From positions 58,301 to 122,300 of the forward strand of contig CADCTA010000001.1 in the NCBI GenBank assembly GCA_902805675.1: a stretch of 64,000 bases of DNA. The letters run 5' to 3'. Origin of the DNA: an uncultured Chthoniobacterales bacterium. GTDB taxonomy: Bacteria; Verrucomicrobiota; Verrucomicrobiia; Chthoniobacterales; UBA10450. A program made the position numbers and the translations under genes. Below, in pieces: positions 29,734-39,489 of the stretch (its first letter is position 1; each line of letters starts with the position of its first letter). The notes under the pieces were generated by a model. The model made no database searches, was not told the origin of the DNA, and worked only from the letters and a program-made list of their open reading frames with translations.

Positions 29734-30222
29734 CGAACTAGACAGGATTAACAGGATTCAGAGGATTTACGGGATTGGATTTTTCCGATAACCACGCGCT
29801 CACCGAAAAGATCATCGGGTGCGCGATGAAAGTGCACCGGCAACTTGGGCCGGGGTTCCTTGAATCTGTTTACCGCAACGCGCTCGCGTTCGAATTGCGC
29901 CGCACGGGATTCGCGGTCGAGCTGGAGAAGCACATCACCGTCAGATACGAACACGTCATCGTGGGCGATTTCATTGCCGACTTGGTGATCAACGAAACAT
30001 TAATCTGTGAGCTCAAGGCGGCTGCCGCGTTGAGCAAAGCCGACGAGGTGCAGCTCGTAAACTACCTCACCGCCACCCACCACGAGCTCGGATTGCTGCT
30101 CAATTTCGGATCCGAGAGTCTGCAGTTTAAGCGCAAGCACCGTCGCAAGCTGTCACAGCTCGAAGACGTGGACTTACAGAATCCTGTTAATCCAAAAAAT
30201 CCCGTCAATCCTGTCTAGTTCG
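29734..30222. mobile_element. Putative GxxExxY cassette with 16-bp perfect terminal inverted repeats
   Basis: CGAACTAGACAGGATT at 29734-29749 and its reverse complement AATCCTGTCTAGTTCG at 30207-30222; four 9-bp units at each end; sits between the gyrB stop (29732) and gyrA start (30230). Confidence 0.6.
29775..30218 (+). CDS. GxxExxY protein (PD-(D/E)xK nuclease-like fold)
   Basis: LTEKIIGCAMKVHRQLGPGFLESVYRNAL, FIADLVINETLICELKA (D...ExK), C-terminal NPVNPKNPVNPV; TTG start presumed. Confidence 0.88.
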   Translation: MDFSDNHALTEKIIGCAMKVHRQLGPGFLESVYRNALAFELRRTGFAVELEKHITVRYEHVIVGDFIADLVINETLICELKAAAALSKADEVQLVNYLTATHHELGLLLNFGSESLQFKRKHRRKLSQLEDVDLQNPVNPKNPVNPV

Positions 30223-30229
30223 AAACACC

Positions 30230-32821
30230 GTGTACAACCCCAACGAAAAGATCGAGCCAATCAACGTAGCCGAGGAAGTCTCGAGGTCGTTCCTCGACTA
30301 CTCGATGTCCGTCATCATCTCGCGCGCACTACCCGACGCGCGCGACGGACTGAAGCCATCTCAACGCCGCATCCTCTATGCGATGCACGATCTGTCGCTC
30401 TTCCCGAACCGGCAGCATCGTAAGTGCGCCAAGATTTGCGGCGACACGAGCGGTAACTATCACCCGCACGGCGAAGCGGTGATCTACCCCACCCTCGTGC
30501 ACATGGCGCAGCCATGGGCCATGCGCGAGACGCTGGTCGACGGCCAGGGCAACTTCGGATCCGTCGAAGGCGATCCGCCGGCAGCGATGCGTTACACCGA
30601 GGCGCGCATGACGCATCTCGGCGCAGCGCTCATGACGGACATGGACAAGGACACGGTCGACTTTGTCCCGAACTACGACGAGACCCGCACCGAGCCGACC
30701 GTCTTCCCGGCCGCGTTCCCAAACCTGCTCGTCAACGGCGGCACCGGGATCGCCGTCGGTATGGCGACGAACATCCCGCCGCACAATCTCGGCGAGGTGA
30801 TCGACGGCATCTGCGCGCAGATCGACGAGCCCGAGATCGATCTCGAAGGATTGATGAAGTACGTGAAGGGCCCGGACTTCCCCACTGGCTGCGCCATTCT
30901 CGGACTGGCGGGCATTAAGCAATACCTCACCGGAGGCCGCGGCAGCATGAGGGTACGCGGCAAGGCCGGTGTCGAGGAGCTGAAGGGCAACCGCGAGCAG
31001 ATCGTCATCACGGAGATCCCGTACAACGTGAATCGCGCCACGCTGGTCGAGCGCATCGCAGACCTGGTGAACCAGAAGGTGCTGAGCGATATCAGCGCGA
31101 TTCGCGACGAGTCGGACGAAAACACGCGCGTCGTGATCGAGCTGAAGCGCGACGGCAATCCGAAGGTTGTCATCAACAACCTCTACAAGCACACCGCCCT
31201 GGAAAGCTCGTTCGCGGCCTCCATGCTGGCGATCGACCATGGCCGGCCGAAACTCCTCAACCTCAAGGATGCGAATACAGCCTACATCGAGCATCGCCGC
31301 GAGGTGGTGCTGCGGCGGACGCGCTTCGAATTACGCAAGGCAGAGGACCGCGCGGAGACTCTGGAAGGCTACCTCATCGCGCTCGCGAATCTTGACGAGT
31401 TCATCCGCATCATCCGCGGATCGGCCAATCGCGAAGAAGCTCGGGTAAAACTGCTCGCCTTCGAGTTCACCCGCCGCCAGGTCGAGCAGATCGGACTTCT
31501 GATCCGCAACGAAGCGCGGTTAACCGACGGCCGATACGCCTTCAGCGAACACCAGACGAACCAGATCCTCGACCTCCGCCTGTATCAGCTCACCGGTCTC
31601 GAGCGCGAGAAGATCATCAACGAGTACAAAGCTCTGATCACCACGATCAAAGACCTGCGCGACATTCTGGCCAAGGAATCGCGCGTGCTCGAGATCATCA
31701 AGAGCGAGCTGCGCGAAATCCGCGACAAGTATGCGTCGCCACGCCTGACGCAGCTCGTGCCCGACGAGGGTGAGATCAACATGGAGGACCTCATCGCCAA
31801 CGAGGGTACCATCATCAGCATCACGCACGGCGGATTCATCAAGCGCACCGCGGTGAGCGCGTTCCGGGCGCAGCGGCGCGGCGGCAAAGGGGTCGTCGGC
31901 ATGACCACCCGTGACGGCGCGACGCAGGAAGACGAAGGCGATTTCGTCGAGCATCTCTTCACCGCGACCACGCACGACTTCCTGATGTTCTTCACCGAGT
32001 CGGGGCGGTGTTACGTCGAGAAGGTCTACGAAATTCCCGAGATGGGCCGCGCCGCGAAAGGCCGCTCGATCGCAAACCTGCTCGAGCTGCGGAGCGAGGA
32101 AAAAATTGCCGCCACCATCCGCGTGCAAGCCAAGCGGAGCGGCACCGGCGCAGCAGCAATCGACACCACGTGGGATGAAAACTTCCACATCGTCTTCGCC
32201 ACCCGCTCCGGCATCGTCAAGAAGTCGAACCTGTCGGACTATGCAAACGTCCGCAAAGGAGGCATCATCGCCATCCAGATCGAAGACGACGATTGCCTGA
32301 TCGACGCGAAGCTCACGAATGGCGACGACCAGATTGTCCTGATCACCCGTCAGGGCATGAGCTTGCGCTTCCACGAAGAGCAGCTGCGGGACCAGGGACG
32401 CAACACGGTCGGCGTGTGGGGCATTCGACCCGATAAAGGCGACTTCATGGTTGCGATCGCGATTGTAAATCCGAACGCCATGCTGCTCGTGGCGGGTGAG
32501 AACGGCATCGGCAAACGGACACGCTTCGACGATTACCGCACGCAGTCACGCGGCGGCAAAGGCATCATCACGATGAAGACCGGCGAGAAAACGGGTGAGG
32601 TCGTCGGCGCGCTCACCGTCACTGACAACGACGAGCTGATGCTGATCACGAACAAAGGCCAGATGGTCCGTACGCGGGTGAAAGAAATCCGCGAGACAGG
32701 TCGCAACGCGCAAGGCGTGAAGCTGATGGACCTGCGCGGTGCGGAGAAGCTACAGGCGATCGCGCCGGTGGTGAGCCAGGAGGCGGAAGAATCGGAACCC
32801 GCCCCGGCGGCGCGGGAATAA
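30230..32821 (+). CDS. gyrA: DNA gyrase subunit A
   Basis: YSMSVIISRALPDARDGLKPSQRRILYAM, GNFGSVEGDPPAAMRYTEARM, repeated C-terminal beta-pinwheel blades; GTG start. Confidence 0.95.
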   Translation: MYNPNEKIEPINVAEEVSRSFLDYSMSVIISRALPDARDGLKPSQRRILYAMHDLSLFPNRQHRKCAKICGDTSGNYHPHGEAVIYPTLVHMAQPWAMRETLVDGQGNFGSVEGDPPAAMRYTEARMTHLGAALMTDMDKDTVDFVPNYDETRTEPTVFPAAFPNLLVNGGTGIAVGMATNIPPHNLGEVIDGICAQIDEPEIDLEGLMKYVKGPDFPTGCAILGLAGIKQYLTGGRGSMRVRGKAGVEELKGNREQIVITEIPYNVNRATLVERIADLVNQKVLSDISAIRDESDENTRVVIELKRDGNPKVVINNLYKHTALESSFAASMLAIDHGRPKLLNLKDANTAYIEHRREVVLRRTRFELRKAEDRAETLEGYLIALANLDEFIRIIRGSANREEARVKLLAFEFTRRQVEQIGLLIRNEARLTDGRYAFSEHQTNQILDLRLYQLTGLEREKIINEYKALITTIKDLRDILAKESRVLEIIKSELREIRDKYASPRLTQLVPDEGEINMEDLIANEGTIISITHGGFIKRTAVSAFRAQRRGGKGVVGMTTRDGATQEDEGDFVEHLFTATTHDFLMFFTESGRCYVEKVYEIPEMGRAAKGRSIANLLELRSEEKIAATIRVQAKRSGTGAAAIDTTWDENFHIVFATRSGIVKKSNLSDYANVRKGGIIAIQIEDDDCLIDAKLTNGDDQIVLITRQGMSLRFHEEQLRDQGRNTVGVWGIRPDKGDFMVAIAIVNPNAMLLVAGENGIGKRTRFDDYRTQSRGGKGIITMKTGEKTGEVVGALTVTDNDELMLITNKGQMVRTRVKEIRETGRNAQGVKLMDLRGAEKLQAIAPVVSQEAEESEPAPAARE

Positions 32822-32824
32822 AAA

Positions 32825-32856
32825 AAGGGACACGCCCGACGGCGTGTCCCTTCTTT
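32825..32856 (+). terminator. Rho-independent-type hairpin downstream of gyrA
   Basis: AAGGGACACGCC-CGAC-GGCGTGTCCCTT followed by CTTT; 12-bp perfect stem. Confidence 0.85.
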
Positions 32857-32877
32857 CAATTTACCTTTGCGCGCGGA

Positions 32878-33108
32878 CTACATTCCGCCGCCGCGGGTCG
32901 TGGTGGTCGAGCTGGCTCCACCCGCACGCGTGGTGCCGGCTGCGCCAGTGGTCGTGCTCGTTGTGCCAGTGCCGGCGCCGGTGCCAGTCATCGTAGCGGA
33001 CTCACGGCTGGTGGAAGTTGTCGTCGTGGTGGTTTCCGGGCTGGTGCAGGAACTGAACGCGAACGCGCAAACTGCAACAGCTGGAGCGAGAATTGTGAGT
33101 TTTTTCAT
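32878..33108 (-). CDS. Small Thr/Gly-rich putative lipoprotein
   Basis: MKKLTILAPAVAVCAFAFSSC lipobox then low-complexity T/G tail; paralogue of the next ORF. Confidence 0.7.
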   Translation of the reverse strand: MKKLTILAPAVAVCAFAFSSCTSPETTTTTTSTSRESATMTGTGAGTGTTSTTTGAAGTTRAGGASSTTTTRGGGM

Positions 33109-33140
33109 ATGTGGAGTGTTGGTGGTGACGGGACGCGGAA

Positions 33141-33326
33141 TTACCTGCCGCCGCTCACGGTTGTGGTCGTGCTGGTGCTCGAGGCCGGCCGCGTTACGAC
33201 TGCAGATTCACGCACCGTCGTCGTGCTCGTCGCTGCAGGCGCGGGTGTCTCCACCACCGTCGTGCAGGAGGTTAAGACCGTCGCGGCCAGCGCCAGGGCC
33301 GGCGCAAGAATGAGTAGTTTTTTCAT
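33141..33326 (-). CDS. Small Thr-rich putative lipoprotein (tandem paralogue)
   Basis: MKKLLILAPALALAATVLTSC lipobox, T-rich tail. Confidence 0.7.
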   Translation of the reverse strand: MKKLLILAPALALAATVLTSCTTVVETPAPAATSTTTVRESAVVTRPASSTSTTTTVSGGR

Positions 33327-33403
33327 AGTAGAAGTGTTGTTCCACCCTCAGTTCGGGACGCAACCGCTCGTTAGCCGTATGTGCAGCTAACTTTCGCTCC
33401 CGG

Positions 33404-34480
33404 CTAGACGATCGGCACCTCGCGCCCGGAGACGCTCGAAGCATAAATCGCGTCCAGCATCTCCATCAACTTCACCGCCTGATTCGCATTGTTGATCGCT
33501 TCGGCGCGTCCCCTGACCGCGTCGAGAAAGTTGCGTAATTGCAGCTCGAAGCTGTCGGTGTCATCAGGCAGATCAACCGGAACCGTCACCAATGCTCCGG
33601 ATTGATCTTCGAACAGCGTCAACGGTTTCAGCCGAATCGTCCCGCGCGTGCCGTAAACGACCGAGTTGTTGATCTCGCGCCCGAAGTATTGCCCTTGCGG
33701 AATGTCATCCGGGAGATTGCCGGCCCACGACGTTTCGAGCTGCACGACGGCGCCATTCTCGAAGCGGATGAAGGCAAACGCCGCGTCCTCCACATCGAAG
33801 ACTGGATCCTGCACAAGGTGCTCGAAATTTCGATAAACCTGCGCGCTGACGGCAAGCGGGCGCGGGTTCCCCATCAAATACCACGCGGAGTCGAGCGCGT
33901 GCACGCCGATGTCGATCAACGCGCCGCCGCCCGATCGCTTCTTCTCCGTGAACCAGCCGCCGATGCCCTGCGGAATTCCGCGAGAACGCACCCAGGTCGC
34001 TTTTGCATGGTAAATGGTGCCGAGCCGGCCAGCCTCGATCAGTCCCTTCGCCGCGCGCATCCCAGGCGTGAAGCGGAACTGCCGGCTGAAGTAGTAGATG
34101 AGTCCGCGCCGTGCCGCCTCCTCGTGCAACACTTTCATTTCGGCTGCGTTCATCGTGGGCGGCTTCTCGCAAAGGACGTGCTTGCCGGCTTCCAGTGCCG
34201 CGAGCGCCGCGGGGAAGTGGAGGAAGTTCGGCAGGCAGATGATCGCGGCGTCGAGCTTCGGATCCTGCAAAAGTGCGTGGTAATCACCGAAGCACTTCTG
34301 CGGCGCGTAGGTCGCGTGAAATTCAGCGCGCCGCGCCTCGTCGAGGTCGGCGCAGGCGTAAAGGTGCGCCTCCGCGATGTCGCTCATGACGCGCGCGTGC
34401 TGCTGCCCCGGCCAGCCGGTGCCGATCACGCCGAGGTTGATCTTCTTCGCGGATTTCTCCGTCTTCGCAGCTCGCTTCAC
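33404..34480 (-). CDS. Gfo/Idh/MocA family oxidoreductase
   Basis: [55 protein letters not shown]. Confidence 0.93.
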   Translation of the reverse strand: MKRAAKTEKSAKKINLGVIGTGWPGQQHARVMSDIAEAHLYACADLDEARRAEFHATYAPQKCFGDYHALLQDPKLDAAIICLPNFLHFPAALAALEAGKHVLCEKPPTMNAAEMKVLHEEAARRGLIYYFSRQFRFTPGMRAAKGLIEAGRLGTIYHAKATWVRSRGIPQGIGGWFTEKKRSGGGALIDIGVHALDSAWYLMGNPRPLAVSAQVYRNFEHLVQDPVFDVEDAAFAFIRFENGAVVQLETSWAGNLPDDIPQGQYFGREINNSVVYGTRGTIRLKPLTLFEDQSGALVTVPVDLPDDTDSFELQLRNFLDAVRGRAEAINNANQAVKLMEMLDAIYASSVSGREVPIV

Positions 34481-34860
34481 TCGTCGACATTGCCCCGCAA
34501 TTTCTTGACCGTCGAGCGCTTGCGCTTCGTCTCGAGGATGCGGCGCTTCAAGGCGCGCGGGCGCGGCCGATTCTGGCGGCGAGTCTTCTCACGATCCGCA
34601 ACCCTGGCGGCGCGCTCATCGCTGCGGCGCCGTTCCATGGCTTCGAGCAGTCGCTCGCGCGCGAGCTTGCGGTTGGCCGATTGCGAGCGCGAATCCTGCA
34701 CCGTCACGCTCAGCCCGGATGGCACGTGTCGCAGCGTCACCGCGGTCGAGACCTTGTTCACGTTCTGCCCGCCTGGACCGCCAGAGCGCGCGAAGGTTTC
34801 CTCGAGATCCGCCTCCCGGATGCCCGCGCGCTCGAGGCGAAGCTGGAATGAGTCCGCCAT
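34477..34860 (-). CDS. Peptide chain release factor-like protein (ArfB/RF-H-like, GGQ)
   Basis: [27 protein letters not shown], basic C-terminal tail. Confidence 0.88.
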   Translation of the reverse strand: MADSFQLRLERAGIREADLEETFARSGGPGGQNVNKVSTAVTLRHVPSGLSVTVQDSRSQSANRKLARERLLEAMERRRSDERAARVADREKTRRQNRPRPRALKRRILETKRKRSTVKKLRGNVDE

Positions 34861-34868
34861 GCCGCCGA

Positions 34869-35447
34869 TCAGAGTGGCGCGATGTTCTCGCGCCCGTACC
34901 GGAGCACCCGCGCCATCCAGATCAGCTCGTCGAGAAACTTGCCCACTCGGCGCTCGTAGCTGGGGTCCTGGATCTCGCCTGTTTCAGAGAACAGCTTCGC
35001 CGCGTTGCTGAAGTTGACGTCGTTGAAGATGGTCACGAGCCCGAGCTCGCGCATCACGCTCAGCATGTTCTCGATCACGCGCGAGCCGCCGAATGGGCCG
35101 GCTGAGACACCGCAAATGCCGACCGCTTTGTGGATGTACTCCTCGAGGCACATATCGAGCGCATGCTTCAACAGACCCGGATAACCGTGGTTGTACTCCG
35201 GCACCACGAGGATCAATGCGTCGCACCGGACGATCATCTCCGCGTATCGCGGGTCCTTGATCTGCTCCCCCGCATCATCAAGCCGCATCGGAATCTCGCG
35301 CACATCAATCAGCTCCGTCTCCACGGCGGCCCGCGCGCGTGTCTGCTCCAGAACGAACCGGGCAGCATGCTCGCTGCGGCGGCCTTGTCGTGCAGTTCCC
35401 AGGATAATGGGGATGTAGAGCGGACGCTCAGTCGAGGTTGTGGTCAT
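34869..35447 (-). CDS. NADPH-dependent FMN reductase family protein
   Basis: [45 protein letters not shown]. Confidence 0.9.
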   Translation of the reverse strand: MTTTSTERPLYIPIILGTARQGRRSEHAARFVLEQTRARAAVETELIDVREIPMRLDDAGEQIKDPRYAEMIVRCDALILVVPEYNHGYPGLLKHALDMCLEEYIHKAVGICGVSAGPFGGSRVIENMLSVMRELGLVTIFNDVNFSNAAKLFSETGEIQDPSYERRVGKFLDELIWMARVLRYGRENIAPL

Positions 35448-35716
35448 CGTTCGCGTCAGATTGGTCGCGCCTCGACGGTCACCTCAAGCGCTGATCAACC
35501 TCGCATTCTGCGTCTGCTGCGCTTCGTTGCAAAACCTTATCGCGGTCGCGCCTTCCGAGGATCTCCGGTTATCCCGCTCGCTCCCCCCTGTGACCGACTC
35601 GCTCAAAAACCGCGCACTGTCTCCGCGCTACGCCCGCGCGCAGCGCCCCCCGGTCGATTGACTTGATCCTGATTGATTTTAGCTTCGAAACCGAGCGCGC
35701 GGTCGCGCTGCACACC

Positions 35717-37522
35717 GTGAAACACGTTCTTTTCGTCTGTACGGGAAACATCTGCCGAAGCCCGATGGCGGAGGGACTTTTCCGTCGTCTGGTTGGCAAT
35801 CGAAAGGACATCACGGTCGCTTCTGCAGGCGTGCACGCGGTCCGCGGCCAACCGCCAAGCACGTATGCCGTGGATGCCTGCCGGCGCGAAGGCACCGACA
35901 TCAGCAGCATTCGGAGCCAGCCGCTGACCGCTACGCTGGTCGAGCGCGCCACGCATATTTTCGCCATGACCGGGGCGCACCTCGAGAGCATCCAAATGCT
36001 GTTCCCGAATGGCTCCGACAAGTCCTTTCTGCTGCGCGAATTCGAGGAGCCGGGCACGACGGTATGGCGTGATGTGCCAGACCCGATCGGCAGCAGCCGC
36101 GAGGTTTACCTTCACTGCGCCGCGACGATCAAAAACGCTTTACCGAGCGTTCTCGCGTTCGTAGAACAAAACGAAGTTGCGACGCCGGCAATCTCGCGCG
36201 GCGGCAGCACTTCCTCCTACTCTATGGCTGAATTGTCTTCTCACACCGCGGGCGGAAGCGCGGCTAGCAGCTCCGGCGCGCAGATGGGCGGCGGGTTGCG
36301 TAAAACGGACCCGGAAATCTTCGACACCATCGCCGCGGAGGAGAAGCGCCAGCGGGAGAACATCGAGCTGATCGCTTCTGAGAACTTCACGAGCCGCGCG
36401 GTCATGGAAGCGCAGGGCAGCTGCCTGACGAACAAGTATGCCGAGGGTTATCCCGGCAAGCGTTGGTATGGCGGCTGCGAACACGTGGACGTCGTCGAGC
36501 AGCTCGCGATCGAGCGAGCGAAGCGCCTCTTCGGCGCGGAGCACGTCAACGTTCAGCCGCACAGCGGAGCGCAGGCGAACATGGTCGTCTACTTCTCGGT
36601 GCTGAAGCCAGGCGACAAGATCCTCGCCATGAATCTCGCCCACGGCGGCCATCTCACGCACGGCCATCCGGCGAATTTCTCCGGCAAATTTTACACCGTC
36701 TCGGCATACGGCGTCGACGAGAAGACGGAGCACATCGACTACGACGCGCTGCAGACGCAGGCCGAAGAAGTGAAGCCGGCCATGATCACTGCGGGCGCCT
36801 CAGCCTATCCACGCATCATCGATTTTCCGCGCATGCGTCAGATTGCGGATTCAGTCGGCGCGCTCCTGTTCATCGACATGGCGCACATCTCCGGCCTCGT
36901 CGCCGGTGGGCAACACCCGAGCCCGATTCCGCACGCCCATTTTGTCACGACGACTACGCACAAGAGTTTGCGCGGTCCGCGCGGCGGGATCGTCATGTGC
37001 CAGAGTGCGTTCGCGAAACAGGTCGACTCGACGATGTTCCCTGGGGTCCAGGGTGGGCCGCTGATGCACGTGATCGCGGCGAAAGCGGTCTGCTTCCATG
37101 AAGCGCTCCAGCCGCAGTTCCGCGATTACCAACGGCAGGTTGTCATCAATGCGAAAGCGCTCGCCGCAGGACTCGCCAAGCACGGTTACCGGATCGTGTC
37201 CGGCGGCACCGACAATCATCTGATGCTGGTCGATTTGCGTCCGAAGGAGATCAACGGCAAGCAAGCGCAGGAAGTCCTCGACCACGCGGGTATCACCGTG
37301 AACAAGAACGGCATTCCGTTCGACACCTACCCAATCTTTAAGCCAGGCGGCATTCGCGTCGGCACGCCCGCCGTCACCACGCGCGGCATGATGGAAGAAG
37401 AGATGCTCGACATTGCTGATCTGATGAACGACGCGCTCACACGCCGCGACGATCGCGCTGCGCTCGAAGCGATCCGCGGGCAGGTGCGCGAGATGACGCG
37501 GCGCTTCGCGTTGCCGTCGTAG
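35717..37522 (+). CDS. glyA: Fusion ORF: low-molecular-weight protein tyrosine phosphatase + serine hydroxymethyltransferase
   Basis: N-term [22 protein letters not shown] ... DVPDPIG; C-term [65 protein letters not shown]. One uninterrupted frame; track ORF starts at 35663, GTG 35717 preferred. Confidence 0.88.
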   Translation: MKHVLFVCTGNICRSPMAEGLFRRLVGNRKDITVASAGVHAVRGQPPSTYAVDACRREGTDISSIRSQPLTATLVERATHIFAMTGAHLESIQMLFPNGSDKSFLLREFEEPGTTVWRDVPDPIGSSREVYLHCAATIKNALPSVLAFVEQNEVATPAISRGGSTSSYSMAELSSHTAGGSAASSSGAQMGGGLRKTDPEIFDTIAAEEKRQRENIELIASENFTSRAVMEAQGSCLTNKYAEGYPGKRWYGGCEHVDVVEQLAIERAKRLFGAEHVNVQPHSGAQANMVVYFSVLKPGDKILAMNLAHGGHLTHGHPANFSGKFYTVSAYGVDEKTEHIDYDALQTQAEEVKPAMITAGASAYPRIIDFPRMRQIADSVGALLFIDMAHISGLVAGGQHPSPIPHAHFVTTTTHKSLRGPRGGIVMCQSAFAKQVDSTMFPGVQGGPLMHVIAAKAVCFHEALQPQFRDYQRQVVINAKALAAGLAKHGYRIVSGGTDNHLMLVDLRPKEINGKQAQEVLDHAGITVNKNGIPFDTYPIFKPGGIRVGTPAVTTRGMMEEEMLDIADLMNDALTRRDDRAALEAIRGQVREMTRRFALPS

Positions 37523-37546
37523 TTCGTCACCACACCGCGATGGCCT

Positions 37547-37635
37547 GGTAGGGACGGCGCGCTGCGCCGTCCGAGCGGCGTGGCTCACGCGCTGTCACGT
37601 ACGAAGGTCGCCTCACCCTGCCACACGCCCTTACC
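37547..37635. repeat. Palindromic element family C copy 2 (degenerate right end)
   Basis: GGTAGGGACGGCGCGCTGCGCCGTCCGAGCGGCGTGGC...CACACGCCCTTACC. Confidence 0.6.
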
Positions 37636-37685
37636 GCAATTTGCGCTTACGTTGCCGCCGCCGCCTGCGTAATCTCTGAGCACCG

Positions 37686-39233
37686 ATGGCAAAGGACTCC
37701 GACGATCCGCAAGGCAACCCGCTGCGCGAAGGCATCGCCACGCGCAGCGTCCCCCAGGCCTGCACGGTGGTGATCTTCGGCGCCACCGGCGACCTCACGC
37801 ACCGCAAGCTAATCCCCGCGCTCTACAACATCGCGGCAGATGGCGAGCTTCCTCCGCAGTTGGCCGTCGTCGGTTTCGCGCGGCGGGCGAAGAGCGATGA
37901 GGAGTTCCGCGGTGAGCTCGAAGAAGCGGCGCGCAAGCATTCACGTCAAACGCTGCGCGATGACCTGTGGAAAGGGTTCGCGGGCTCGGTGTTTTACCAT
38001 CAAAGCGAGTTCGCTGACGCGGAAGGCTACACGCGCCTCGCTCAGCGGCTGGAGCAGATCGACGCGGAGCGCGGCACCGGCGGTAATCGGCTCTTCTATC
38101 TCGCTGCCGCGCCGGACCAGTTCGAGCCGATCCTGCAGCACCTCGCGGCCGCGGGATTGAACAAAAGTGCGCAAGGCGGCTGGGCGCGCGTGATTGTGGA
38201 GAAGCCGTTCGGCACCGATCTCGCCTCCGCGCGCAAACTGAACAGCATTGTCGGCACCGCTTTTCCAGAGCACGACACCTACCGCATCGACCATTTCCTC
38301 GGCAAAGAGACCGCGCAGAACATCCTGGTGCTGCGCTTCGCAAACGCGATCTTCGAACCGCTCTGGGACAACCGCTACGTCGATCACGTGCAGATCACCG
38401 CGGCCGAGACGCTCGGTGTGGAAGGACGCGCCGGCTACTACGAAGGCGCCGGTGCCTTGCGCGACATGGTGCAGAATCACCTGCTGCAGCTGCTCTGCCT
38501 GGTGGGGATGGAGGCGCCCACAGATTTGGGCGCCGATAGCGTCCGCGACGAGAAGGTGAAGGTGGTGCGCTCGCTCCGTCGCCTCTCCGCAAAAGACGTC
38601 GCTGTAAACGTCGTGCGCGGTCAGTACGCGGAGGGCGCGATCAGCGGCAAACCGGCGCCAGGTTATCGCTCCGAGAAGAACGTGAACCCGAGCTCGCAGA
38701 CCGAAACCTACGTCGCGCTGCGGTTGCAGATCGACAACTGGCGCTGGGCCGATGTGCCGATCTACATGCGCGTCGGGAAGCGTCTGCCGAAGTCCGGCAC
38801 CGAGATCTCGGTGCATTTCAAGAAGGCGCCGCCGGTCTTGTTCAACAAAGAGTCACAGGGGCTCGACCAGAACGTGCTCGTCATCCGCATCCAGCCGGAC
38901 GAAGGCATCTCGCTGCGCATGCAGGCGAAGATGCCGGGCACGAGCTTCCGCATCGAGCCGGTGAAGATGGATTTCCACTACGGAACCTCCTTCGGCAAAG
39001 CGAGCCCCGAGGCCTACGAGCGTTTGCTCCTCGATGCGATGGCCGGTGATGCCACGCTCTTCGCGCGTCGCGACGAAGTGGAGCAGGCCTGGGCGTTCAT
39101 TGATGCAATCGAAGAGGCGTGGCACGTCGCGGAGCGGGCTCCGAAGTTGTTCGAGTATCCGGCGGGTTCGTGGGGACCTGACGAAGCGGATGATCTGCTC
39201 GCGCGCGACGGCCGAACCTGGCGCCGGCTGTGA
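37686..39233 (+). CDS. zwf: Glucose-6-phosphate 1-dehydrogenase
   Basis: VVIFGATGDLTHRKLIPALYNI, YRIDHFLGKETAQNILVLRFAN, PIYMRVGKRLPKSGTEI. Confidence 0.96.
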   Translation: MAKDSDDPQGNPLREGIATRSVPQACTVVIFGATGDLTHRKLIPALYNIAADGELPPQLAVVGFARRAKSDEEFRGELEEAARKHSRQTLRDDLWKGFAGSVFYHQSEFADAEGYTRLAQRLEQIDAERGTGGNRLFYLAAAPDQFEPILQHLAAAGLNKSAQGGWARVIVEKPFGTDLASARKLNSIVGTAFPEHDTYRIDHFLGKETAQNILVLRFANAIFEPLWDNRYVDHVQITAAETLGVEGRAGYYEGAGALRDMVQNHLLQLLCLVGMEAPTDLGADSVRDEKVKVVRSLRRLSAKDVAVNVVRGQYAEGAISGKPAPGYRSEKNVNPSSQTETYVALRLQIDNWRWADVPIYMRVGKRLPKSGTEISVHFKKAPPVLFNKESQGLDQNVLVIRIQPDEGISLRMQAKMPGTSFRIEPVKMDFHYGTSFGKASPEAYERLLLDAMAGDATLFARRDEVEQAWAFIDAIEEAWHVAERAPKLFEYPAGSWGPDEADDLLARDGRTWRRL

Positions 39234-39280
39234 TGCGCGCAATGAACCCGCCGCCGGCTGTGATGCCTGCAATGAACTCG
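39221..39280 (+). repeat. 30-bp direct tandem duplication spanning the zwf stop codon
   Basis: GCGCCGGCTGTGATGCGCGCAATGAACCCG / CCGCCGGCTGTGATGCCTGCAATGAACTCG. Confidence 0.85.
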
Positions 39281-39296
39281 CCGCACCCCCAATGCG

Positions 39297-39472
39297 GTCA
39301 TCCTGAGCCGCGAAGACGGCGAAGGACCTCACGCAGGCAGGTAAGCCTATACACACCCACCGCGTCATCAGCGCCCCAAGCGTCCGACATCCGCCGCCGC
39401 ATCGCCAACTCTCAAGCATTAACCACCTGTCCCAGCGTGAGGTCCTTCGCCGTCTCCGCGGCTCAGGATGAC
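39297..39472. repeat. Palindromic element family B copy 1 (38-bp arms)
   Basis: GTCATCCTGAGCCGCGAAGACGGCGAAGGACCTCACGC inverted at 39435-39472 with one mismatch. Confidence 0.9.
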
Positions 39473-39489
39473 CCGCGCAACACTTTGGC

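Noticed and set aside
33539-35011. 490-aa plus-strand ORF
   Set aside because: Runs antisense across three recognisable genes (Gfo/Idh/MocA, release-factor-like, FMN reductase).
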